Shown piece after piece: positions 41,255-48,253 of a stretch of DNA of 64,000 bases. The stretch spans positions 1-64,000 of the forward strand of contig NZ_QLMG01000008.1 in NCBI RefSeq assembly GCF_003259905.1. The letters are read 5' to 3'. Positions within the stretch are counted from its first letter, which is position 1, and every line of letters begins with the position of its first letter. The notes under the pieces are model-generated. The model was not told the DNA's origin. It made no database searches and was given only the letters and a program-made list of their open reading frames with translations. The position numbers and the translations under genes are program-made. The stretch comes from Salipiger aestuarii. GTDB lineage: Bacteria > Pseudomonadota > Alphaproteobacteria > Rhodobacterales > Rhodobacteraceae.

Positions 41255-41274
41255 AAATTGCCCATGGGCAATTT
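41255..41274. promoter_or_regulatory. 20-bp palindrome, copy 2 (candidate parS)
   Basis: AAATTGCCCATGGGCAATTT is perfectly self-complementary over 20 bp and contains the same 16-bp core as the site after parB (38758). It lies between the tupA terminator and the end of the convergent DUF6505 gene, so it is not in a promoter region for any gene here, which favours a centromere-like role. Confidence 0.55.
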
Positions 41275-41280
41275 CCTGGG

Positions 41281-41796
41281 TCAGTGCTCGTGCGGGTCGT
41301 CCAGCGATCCGTGCACGGCGAACAGATCCAGCTCGGCTGATTGCGGCTCGATCACCCGAAACGATTCGCGCACGCCCACGGCGCTAAGCTCGCGCGCCAC
41401 GGTCAGCAGCGTGTTGGGCGCATGCCCGGCGCACAGGTCGACCATCTGAGACAGTTCTTCGGCGGCAACGGGGCGTGCCGCCTCGGTTGAGGGCGCGCCA
41501 TAATAGGTGACGAAATGCGCCGCAAGCTTGTCTGTCAGGGCGTCCAGTTCGCCCGGTTCCACCTGTGTCACCGCGACAAATGTCACCCGGCCAAAGGTTT
41601 CCAGCCCCAGCCAGCCGTTGGCAAAGGCCTGGCGCGCCTTGCCCGCCAGGTCGGCTTCGGACCAGTCAGAAAATTCGAACCCACCCGACAGACACCATTC
41701 GCCGGTGCGCGCGGGGCTGGCAAAGACGCGCATGTCGCTTTCGTCGAAATGGATGGCGCGGGCAAGTTGCAGCGGGCCGGTCTGGTCGTGGGTCAT
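41281..41796 (-). CDS. DUF6505 protein of the formate dehydrogenase accessory operon
   Basis: 171 residues. Recognisable conserved stretches include LARAIHFDESDMRVFASPA, GEWCLSGGFEFSDWSEADL and FVAVTQVEPGELDAL. I know this family only by its steady presence in alphaproteobacterial FDH3 gene clusters; its biochemical role is unknown. It is the last gene of a five-gene minus-strand operon. Its ATG at 41796 overlaps the ligase-like gene's stop by 4 bp. A longer frame upstream lies inside that gene and is rejected. Confidence 0.85.
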   Translation of the reverse strand: MTHDQTGPLQLARAIHFDESDMRVFASPARTGEWCLSGGFEFSDWSEADLAGKARQAFANGWLGLETFGRVTFVAVTQVEPGELDALTDKLAAHFVTYYGAPSTEAARPVAAEELSQMVDLCAGHAPNTLLTVARELSAVGVRESFRVIEPQSAELDLFAVHGSLDDPHEH

Positions 41797-42497
41797 GGCT
41801 GCTCCAGCAGAGTGGTGAGAGGGATAAGGTGGGTGTCTCCGGCGGCATCGCGCAGCAGCATGGCGAAATCTTCGTCGACGCCCAGAAAGCTGCCCGTCAG
41901 CGCGCCCTGCGTCACGGTTTCCCCCATCGCCTGCGCCAGGGCGCGCCAGTCCGAATGCAGCGCGCGCGGGCCGTCCTGTTCCCAGGTGTTGAGATGGTGC
42001 AGCGTGTGGCGCGCCCATGCTTCCACAAGGTGCGGGGGCATCACGTCCGGGCAGCCCTCGCCATAGAGCGTGGTCTGGTCAGGGGTGTCGCCGGGGCTGT
42101 CGGTTTCGGGCCACAGCGGCAGGGCAAGGCCGATCACCAGCCAGTCGGGCACCGCGTCGGGGTCGGGGTCCGACGCCATGGCGCGGAACCCGCCGCAACG
42201 CGCGCCGTTGAGGTAGATCGTGCCGTCCCAGCCCAGATGCACCGCGACTTCGGGCGGGGCCAGCGCGCCAAGCGCGTTCTGAAACCCGACGCCGCACAGC
42301 GGCAGCATCGCCATGGCGCGGCGCAGCGGCACCTCGGGGGCAAAGATCAGCGCCGCCTCCATCCGGTTCTGCCCGAACGCATAGGCGACCATGCCCGCAT
42401 CGCAGCCCATGGTCGCCTTCATGCAGGCATGGGCAAAGGCATCAGCCGGGACCTCTTCGCCGTACATCAGCGGAGGAAAGCCAAGCGGGTCCGTCAT
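41793..42497 (-). CDS. Biotin/lipoate ligase-like protein of the formate dehydrogenase cluster
   Basis: 234 residues. MTDPLGFPPLMYGEEVPADAF-like start, then VAYAFGQNRMEAALIFAPEVPL and VHLGWDGTIYLNGARCGGF, in the pattern of BirA/LplA-type catalytic domains (DUF4444 at the C-terminus). The lysine and GRGRxG motif of true ligases are not evident, so transfer of biotin or lipoate is doubtful. The operon position suggests an FDH assembly role. It overlaps mrp and the DUF6505 gene by 4 bp each. Confidence 0.75.
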   Translation of the reverse strand: MTDPLGFPPLMYGEEVPADAFAHACMKATMGCDAGMVAYAFGQNRMEAALIFAPEVPLRRAMAMLPLCGVGFQNALGALAPPEVAVHLGWDGTIYLNGARCGGFRAMASDPDPDAVPDWLVIGLALPLWPETDSPGDTPDQTTLYGEGCPDVMPPHLVEAWARHTLHHLNTWEQDGPRALHSDWRALAQAMGETVTQGALTGSFLGVDEDFAMLLRDAAGDTHLIPLTTLLEQP

Positions 42498-43570
42498 GCC
42501 ACGCCCTTTGCCACCAGATCGCGCGCGATGGCGTGGAATGCCTGCGCCTGGGGGCTGTCGGGCCGGCTGATCGCGATGGGGGCACCGCCGTCGGCGGCCA
42601 GGCGGATTTGCAGATCCAGCGGTACCTCGGCCAGCAGCGGAATGCCGAGCCTTGCGGCCTCGGCCGCGACGCCACCATGCCCAAAGACGTGTTCCTCGTG
42701 GCCGCAGGCGGAACAGATATGCGTGCTCATGTTTTCGATCATCCCGACGATGGGAACATGCAGTTGCTGGAACATGTCGATCCCCTTGCGGGCATCCAGC
42801 AGCGCCACGTCCTGCGGGGTCGACACGATCACCGCGCCATCGACCTTTGCCTTTTGCGCCAGCGTCATCTGCACGTCGCCGGTGCCGGGCGGCAGATCGA
42901 CGATCAGCACATCCAGCGCGCCCCATTGCACCTGAGACAGCATCTGCTGAAGCGCGCCCATCAGCATCGGACCGCGCCAGACCACCGCCTGATCTTCGTT
43001 GGTCATCAACCCGATCGACATCATGGTGACACCGTGATTGCGCATCGGCAGGATGGTCTTGCCATCCGGGCTGGCGGGGCGGCCCGACACGCCAAGCATG
43101 CGCGGCTGGCTTGGCCCGTAGACATCCGCGTCCAGCAGCCCGACGCGGCGCCCCTGCTGCGCCAGCGCCACGGCAAGATTCGCGGCCACGGTGGATTTTC
43201 CGACGCCGCCCTTGCCGCTGGCGATGGCGAGGATCCGGTCGATCCCCGGCACCTTTTGCGGGCCCTTCGGTTCGGCGGCCCGCTGCGGTTTCAGATCGGG
43301 CGGAGGCGCCTTTTCCGTGTGTCCGGTCAACACGATCGACACCGAAGTGCAGCCGGGCAGGGCGCGCAGCAGCTCTTCGGCGCGGGTCTTGGCGGTGCCA
43401 TAGGCGGTGGCGTGGGTCGGTGCGATTTCCAGCACGAAGCGCACCGCGCCGTCGCTGACATTCAGCGCCCGCATCACGCCGCTGGCGACGATGTCACCGC
43501 CGGCAACCGGGTCTTCGATGGTTTTCAGAACGGCCAGCACCGCATCGCGCGACAGGGGGGTGCCGGTCAT
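42494..43570 (-). CDS. mrp: Mrp/NBP35-family iron-sulfur carrier ATPase
   Basis: 358 residues. N-terminal MIP18-like domain (about 1-85, with DAVLAVLKTIEDPVAGGDIV), then the P-loop IASGKGGVGKSTVAANLA, LLDADVYGPSQPRMLG, VDLPPGTGDVQMTL and a C-terminal CSACGHEEHVFG with the CxxC that holds a bridging 4Fe-4S cluster. These proteins transfer Fe-S clusters to apoproteins. Being inside the FDH accessory operon suggests it loads clusters onto FDH subunits or the 4Fe-4S accessory protein. It overlaps its two neighbours by 4 bp. Confidence 0.92.
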   Translation of the reverse strand: MTGTPLSRDAVLAVLKTIEDPVAGGDIVASGVMRALNVSDGAVRFVLEIAPTHATAYGTAKTRAEELLRALPGCTSVSIVLTGHTEKAPPPDLKPQRAAEPKGPQKVPGIDRILAIASGKGGVGKSTVAANLAVALAQQGRRVGLLDADVYGPSQPRMLGVSGRPASPDGKTILPMRNHGVTMMSIGLMTNEDQAVVWRGPMLMGALQQMLSQVQWGALDVLIVDLPPGTGDVQMTLAQKAKVDGAVIVSTPQDVALLDARKGIDMFQQLHVPIVGMIENMSTHICSACGHEEHVFGHGGVAAEAARLGIPLLAEVPLDLQIRLAADGGAPIAISRPDSPQAQAFHAIARDLVAKGVA

Positions 43571-43767
43571 TCCTTGTCTGCCTCGCCGCGTGTGATCTCT
43601 CCGGTCACCTCGTGGGTGAGGCCGAGTTCGGGGATGGTGATGACGGCGCGCACGGGAAACGGCCCGGCGTCAGGGGCATTGCGCATCGCCTCTTCGATGG
43701 CTTGTTGCGAGGTCACGCCGACCTGCTTGAGGAACTTGCGCATCGACATGTTGAAATCGTCGCTCAT
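43567..43767 (-). CDS. DUF6494 small protein
   Basis: 66 residues: DDFNMSMRKFLKQVGVTSQ, QQAIEEAMRNA, then ITIPELGLTHEVTGEI. It is a conserved small protein seen in FDH clusters of Rhodobacteraceae; no function is known. ATG 43767 is used, with AGGAAGAG just upstream; a longer upstream frame reads into the 4Fe-4S gene and is not credible. It overlaps mrp by 4 bp. Confidence 0.82.
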   Translation of the reverse strand: MSDDFNMSMRKFLKQVGVTSQQAIEEAMRNAPDAGPFPVRAVITIPELGLTHEVTGEITRGEADKE

Positions 43768-43792
43768 GGGGCTCTTCCTTGTGCGAAAGGTG

Positions 43793-45739
43793 TCAGTGGT
43801 CGCGCCGCCCGGACAGGTAGTCGTCGGTGGTGCGGGGGCGCGGGCGGTCGGGTCCGCCCAGAGGGTTGTCTGCGCTGTGATACTGCGCATTGATCCGGCA
43901 GTCATCGCACATCTGGATCATGCGCAGGCGGTCTCCGTCGAACATCGCGTGACCGCGCAGCTTGTCGGTGATCCGGTCAATGGTGGATTTCACCCCGAAC
44001 AGTGTGCCGCATTCGACGCAAGGGAACGGTTCTTCCTCGTTCAGCACCGCCTGGGACAGGGCGGCGGCATCCAGATTCAGGCGCGGTTCCAGCGCGATGG
44101 CGTTCTCGGGGCAGACGGTGGCGCACAGCCCGCATTGCAGGCACGCGTCTTCCTGAAACCGCAGCTGCGGCAGATCGGGGTTGTCGCCAAGCGCGCCCGA
44201 CGGGCACAGCGACACGCAGGACAGGCACAGGGTGCAGGCATCCTGATCGACCAGCACCGCGCCATAGGGCGCGCCCTGGGGCAGGGGCAGGGCGCCCTCG
44301 TCCGGGTGCAGCGCCCGCGCGGCCTGGCGGGCGATCTGGCGGCGGGTGCCCATGGGGCGCACCGGGGTTGCAACCGGAACGGGCGCGGGCGCGTCGTACA
44401 GCGCATCGCTCATCGCGTCGGGGTCCGGGGTCTCCAGCACCGCGATCCCTTCGGCGATGGCCGACGCCAGCGCGACCTGCGCCGTCAGCGCGTCGCGGTC
44501 GGCGCCCGGTCCGGGCAGCAGCGCGACCGACGCAAACCCGGCAGCGCGCGCGGCCAGTGCCTCGGCATGGCCAAAGGCGCCGATGACGGGCAGATCCAGC
44601 GGGATGACGTCGGCGGGCAGGCCGCGCCCGTGGCGGGCGGACAGACGGATCATCTCGGCGCCGTGGGCATCGTGGACCAGCAGACGGGGGGCGGTGCCTC
44701 CGGCGTCCAGATAGGTCTTGGCCAGCGTCTGCACCCGGCGCATGATCAGATCGACGGGCGGCGCGTCATAGCTGACCGCGCCCGACGGGCAGGCGGCGGA
44801 ACAGGCGCCACAGCCGGCGCAGATCAGCGGGTCGATGCTGACGTGATCGCCGTCGGGGGTGATTGCTCCGGTGGGGCACAGGTCCAGACAGCGGGTGCAG
44901 CCGGTCTGCCCGGCGCGGGAATGGGCGCACAGCAGCGGTTCGGCGCGGATATACAGCGGCTTTTCGAAGGTGCCAACCAGATGCGACGCGGCCAGAACCG
45001 CCGCGCCGACGGCGGCGGGGCGGCCGGGATCGGCGCGCAGGTAGCCTTCACGCTTTTCATGGGCGGGAAACAGCGGCGGCGCGCGGCGCAGATCAAGGAT
45101 GACGTCGCACTGGCTGCGTGCGCCGTCCCTGGGAGCGCCCAGGGACGGCGTGCGCCCGCCGGGTTCAACCTGTTGCAGCGCGTCGATGGCCAGTTCGAAA
45201 TGCCCAAGCGCGCCGGTGGCGCGGCGCAGCTGCCCGACGATGATGTCGTAACCGGGACTGTCGGGAAGATCGGTGCCCACGTCCAGCAGCACGGTCACGC
45301 CCAGGAAGTCGCGCAGCTGTTCCGCCGCGGCGAGCGCATCGGCGGGGGCGCCCAGCACCAGGCACAGCCCGTGTGACACCACGTCCATCATCCGCTCGGG
45401 CGGCGCGGGCAGCAGCGCATCGGCGGCCAGGGCGGACATTTTGGGCAGTTTCGACGCGGGATCGGCGGACCATCCGGCCCGGTCGCGCAGGTCCAGAAGG
45501 GCAGGGGGCGCAACCTCCAGATCTTCGGCCATCGTCTCGAAACGGCGGGCTTCCTGGGTACAGCACAAGATCGTGTCCGACGCCACGTCCGAGGTCAGCG
45601 CCCGTGCCGCCCGGTCCGACTGGGTGGTGCAAAGCGCCGAACAGGGCGGCGCGACGTTCAGTCCGGTGGCCTGTGACAGGGCCTCGGCGTCAATCGACTG
45701 ACTGCCCAGACAATCGCATGTAATCAATGTCTTGGCCAT
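43793..45739 (-). CDS. Multi-cluster 4Fe-4S ferredoxin-type protein of the formate dehydrogenase cluster
   Basis: 648 residues, first gene of the accessory operon. It has several cysteine groups: CTRCLDLCPTGAI, CAGCGACSAACPSGAV, CTLCLSCVSLCPSGAL, CLQCGLCATVCPENAI (four ferredoxin-like sets), plus an N-terminal CDCLGSQS and a C-terminal CVECGTLFG and CDDCRINAQ. No signal peptide or transmembrane segment is seen, so it is cytoplasmic. It could pass electrons or clusters during FDH maturation. ATG 45739 (MAKTLITC) with GGGGAA upstream is preferred to the ATG 12 bases earlier. It is divergent from the DUF3305 gene. Confidence 0.85.
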   Translation of the reverse strand: MAKTLITCDCLGSQSIDAEALSQATGLNVAPPCSALCTTQSDRAARALTSDVASDTILCCTQEARRFETMAEDLEVAPPALLDLRDRAGWSADPASKLPKMSALAADALLPAPPERMMDVVSHGLCLVLGAPADALAAAEQLRDFLGVTVLLDVGTDLPDSPGYDIIVGQLRRATGALGHFELAIDALQQVEPGGRTPSLGAPRDGARSQCDVILDLRRAPPLFPAHEKREGYLRADPGRPAAVGAAVLAASHLVGTFEKPLYIRAEPLLCAHSRAGQTGCTRCLDLCPTGAITPDGDHVSIDPLICAGCGACSAACPSGAVSYDAPPVDLIMRRVQTLAKTYLDAGGTAPRLLVHDAHGAEMIRLSARHGRGLPADVIPLDLPVIGAFGHAEALAARAAGFASVALLPGPGADRDALTAQVALASAIAEGIAVLETPDPDAMSDALYDAPAPVPVATPVRPMGTRRQIARQAARALHPDEGALPLPQGAPYGAVLVDQDACTLCLSCVSLCPSGALGDNPDLPQLRFQEDACLQCGLCATVCPENAIALEPRLNLDAAALSQAVLNEEEPFPCVECGTLFGVKSTIDRITDKLRGHAMFDGDRLRMIQMCDDCRINAQYHSADNPLGGPDRPRPRTTDDYLSGRRDH

Positions 45740-46081
45740 GTTGTTCCCCATTGGCTAAGGCCCCGCATGGGGCCGGTCTGGCGCTGGTCTATGTGCAGGC
45801 TATGCAGGTTCGAACCGGCTCGGCAACCGGGTTTCCGGTTTGGGCTGCCCGCGTCGGAAGGCCCCGAATCGGGGCGATTCGCAAGTCGCCGTTGCTCGGG
45901 TGGTGTGCCGCCAAATCCAGAGTGATTTTGTCGGGATGGACAAATTGTCCCTTTCTCCGCCGCGTCCGGATCGGCGCTGCCCATATCGTCCCCCGGTCAA
46001 GGGTTTTTGCACCCTTGCCACGGTTTTCCCTTTCGCGGGCCGTGCGAAGCCTTCAATTTGGGCGTCCAGCAAGGAGCCATC
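45740..46081. other. Divergent promoter region of the two formate dehydrogenase operons
   Basis: 342 bp with no gene. It holds the palindrome GGACAAATTGTCC (45938-45950), partly overlapped by TTGTC/GACAA (45928-45943); a 15-bp palindrome GCCCCGA-A-TCGGGGC (45861-45875); and a hairpin GGCCCC/GGGGCC (45759-45774) in the leader of the 4Fe-4S gene. Several sites this close point to a controlled divergent promoter. I cannot place -35/-10 elements with confidence. Confidence 0.6.
45938..45950. promoter_or_regulatory. 13-bp palindrome GGACAA-A-TTGTCC in the FDH divergent region
   Basis: A symmetric site about 130 bp upstream of the DUF3305 gene and 200 bp upstream of the 4Fe-4S gene. It differs by one central base from the site before tupB (38803). 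Shared control of tungstate uptake and FDH by one dimeric regulator is inferred; the NtrC-type regulator at 53453 is one candidate. Confidence 0.55.
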
Positions 46082-46648
46082 GTGACCGATCAAGACAGAC
46101 CTTATCGGAACATGCCCATCGGCGTCGTGGTCAAGCGACAGCCGGGCGTCACCCGTTGGGCCAGGCACAGCTGGAAGGCGACGTCGATCCTGCCGGGCGC
46201 GCCGGATGCCGACTGGCGCGAACTGCGCCGCGCGGGCGACGTGGTGGAATTTCACGCCGGCACCGTGACGCTGGAACTGTTCGGCGCGGAAACCGAGGCC
46301 TATGTGCACGGCCTTGGCGCACAGGTGCCCTGCGTCTATGTGGTGATGCGCGCGACGACCGACGCCGCGCGCCCGTTCGAGGTGCTGCTGGTCACCGCGT
46401 CCCCTTACGAGGCGCAGGATTATTGCGACACCGGCGAAGAGCTGGTGGAAAAGGTCGCGATGACGCCGGGGCTGGAAGCCTGGGTGCGCGATTTCGTCGA
46501 ACGGTTTCACGAGGACGAGGAATTCATCAAGCGCCGGCGCCACCGCGAGCGGACCGACAAGGTCGAGGACGGTATCGGCGATCCGCGCATCGGCGGGGCG
46601 GGCGATGTGTACGCCTCGCCCGCGCTGCAACGCAGGCGTCTGTCATGA
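46082..46648 (+). CDS. DUF3305 protein
   Basis: 188 residues. NMPIGVVVKRQPGVTRWARHSWKATSI-type beginning and GAQVPCVYVVMRATTDA are typical of DUF3305, a family found just upstream of FDH structural genes. Function unknown. GTG 46082 is the start, with CAAGGAG about 6 bases upstream. It heads the operon DUF3305, DUF3306, TorD-like, small Tat protein, FDH subunits, and overlaps the next gene by ATGA. Confidence 0.85.
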   Translation: MTDQDRPYRNMPIGVVVKRQPGVTRWARHSWKATSILPGAPDADWRELRRAGDVVEFHAGTVTLELFGAETEAYVHGLGAQVPCVYVVMRATTDAARPFEVLLVTASPYEAQDYCDTGEELVEKVAMTPGLEAWVRDFVERFHEDEEFIKRRRHRERTDKVEDGIGDPRIGGAGDVYASPALQRRRLS

Positions 46649-47235
46649 GCGGATTCTGGGCCCGCCGCCGCGAGGCTGTCGCCGCCGAAACCCGCGCCGA
46701 ATCCGCAGCGCGGGAGGACGCCGCCCGCTCCCGGACAGAGGCCGAGCTGGAAGCGCGCAGCGACGAAGACCTGCTGGCCGAACTGAACCTGCCGGAACCC
46801 GAAACCCTGGTGGGCGGCGAGGACCTGCGCCGCTTTCTGGCGGCGCAGCTGCCCCAGCGGCTGAAACGCCGGGCGTTGCGGGCGTTGTGGCGCAGCAACC
46901 CGGTGCTGGCCTGCCTTGACGGGCTGAACGATTACGAAGACGATTTCACCGACGCCGCCGTGGCGCAGGGCGCGGTAACGACGCTGTACCAGGTGGGCCG
47001 GGGCTTTGCCGAACGGGTGCAGGAGGTGGCGGAAAAACTGCCCGGACCCGACGCCGCATCCGACCCCGTCGCCATGGTCGAAGCCGCGCCCGCCCCGCTG
47101 CCGGATCCGCCCGCCCGGATCGCCGCCGCACCCGAGCCCGCGCCCGGGACGGATGCGGAGACGGAACAAGACGCCCCCCTGCCGCCCCGGCTGCGCCGGA
47201 TGCAATTCCAGTTCGACCCCGAAGGCCCCGCATGA
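46645..47235 (+). CDS. DUF3306 protein
   Basis: 196 residues. MSGFWARRREAVAAETRAES at the start, LDGLNDYEDDFTDAAVAQGA in the middle and LRRMQFQFDPEG at the end are the family's markers. The rest is charged and Pro/Ala-rich, probably flexible. DUF3306 always seems to accompany DUF3305 in FDH clusters; a chaperone or assembly role is likely but unproven. It is coupled to both neighbours by 4-bp overlaps. Confidence 0.85.
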   Translation: MSGFWARRREAVAAETRAESAAREDAARSRTEAELEARSDEDLLAELNLPEPETLVGGEDLRRFLAAQLPQRLKRRALRALWRSNPVLACLDGLNDYEDDFTDAAVAQGAVTTLYQVGRGFAERVQEVAEKLPGPDAASDPVAMVEAAPAPLPDPPARIAAAPEPAPGTDAETEQDAPLPPRLRRMQFQFDPEGPA

Positions 47236-47843
47236 CCGAACCCGCCCCCCAACCCGTTCCCGTCGCCGAAGAAGACCGGCTGCGCGCGGATCTTTACAAT
47301 TTTCTGGGCCTGCTGCTCAGCGCGCCGCCCGATGGCCTGTTGCTGGACCAGACCGCCGGGCTTGACGGCGATGCCAGCGAGCTGGGGCAGGGCATCGCCA
47401 CGCTGGCGAAACTGGCCCGCCTGACCCGTCCCGCCACGGTGCAAAGCGAATTCAACCGGCTGTTCATCGGGCTGGGGCGGGGCGAGCTGCTGCCCTATGC
47501 CAGCTACTATCTGACCGGGTTCCTGAATGAAAAGCCGCTGGCGGCGCTGCGTCGGGATATGCTGGCGCGCGGGCTTGCGCGGGCCGAAACCGTGTTCGAA
47601 CCCGAAGACAACATCGCGTCGCTGATGGAAATGATGGGCGCGATGATCGTGGGGCGGTTCGGCCCCCCGGCCAGCCTGGATCAGCAGAAGGGCTTTTTCA
47701 ACAAACACATCGCACCCTGGGCGGCGCATTTCTTTGCCGATCTGGAGGGCGCGAAGAATTCGGTGTTCTATGTGCCCGTGGGCACGGTGGGGCGCTGCTT
47801 CATGCAGATCGAAACCGAAAGCTTTCGCATGAGCGCGGGCTAG
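47232..47843 (+). CDS. TorD-family molecular chaperone for formate dehydrogenase
   Basis: 203 residues, all-helical TorD/DmsD fold by pattern: RADLYNFLGLLLSAPPDGLL, EFNRLFIGLGRGELLPYASYYLTG, PEDNIASLMEMMGAMIV and a late HIAPWAAHFFADLEGA. TorD-type proteins bind the Tat signal and the apo-form of a specific Mo/W enzyme until cofactor insertion. The FDH alpha subunit, with a clear Tat signal, lies about 0.4 kb downstream and is the expected client. Confidence 0.9.
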   Translation: MTEPAPQPVPVAEEDRLRADLYNFLGLLLSAPPDGLLLDQTAGLDGDASELGQGIATLAKLARLTRPATVQSEFNRLFIGLGRGELLPYASYYLTGFLNEKPLAALRRDMLARGLARAETVFEPEDNIASLMEMMGAMIVGRFGPPASLDQQKGFFNKHIAPWAAHFFADLEGAKNSVFYVPVGTVGRCFMQIETESFRMSAG

Positions 47844-47906
47844 GCCCCGCGATCACCCGGCGCCCCGCGCGCCATCACCGAGAGCAACCAGCAAGGGAGG
47901 ACTCTC

Positions 47907-48107
47907 ATGACCGGAAAGACCGAAGGCGCCAACAAGGCGCGCCGCGATTTCCTGAAACTGGCCGGCACCGCCGCGCCCGCGGCGGCGCTTGCCGTGACAA
48001 GCGCGGGCTCGCAGGCCAACGCGGCTCCGGCCGACCCCGATCTGTCGTCGGACAAGATGCAGGACACGGCGCACACCCGCGCCTATTACGCCTCGGCCCG
48101 ATTCTAA
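47907..48107 (+). CDS. Small twin-arginine signal protein upstream of fdhA
   Basis: 66 residues. KARRDFLKLAGTAAPAAALA is a classical Tat signal and the mature part is only about 30 residues (ending with YYASARF). Similar tiny Tat proteins precede FDH alpha genes in related bacteria. It may escort or stabilise the complex in the periplasm; no enzyme activity is possible at this length. A strong AAGGGAGG precedes the ATG. Confidence 0.82.
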   Translation: MTGKTEGANKARRDFLKLAGTAAPAAALAVTSAGSQANAAPADPDLSSDKMQDTAHTRAYYASARF

Positions 48108-48253
48108 GGCCCTGAAAATCGCCGGCCCGGCCATCGGACCGACACCCAAGACCCGGCACGTTGCGACTGGTTGCGAAACGCCCGACTGCACGCGCCACCC
48201 CAAACAGCCACCAAGAGGCAGGGCCCAGTTCCTGCTTTCAGGGAGTGAGAACC

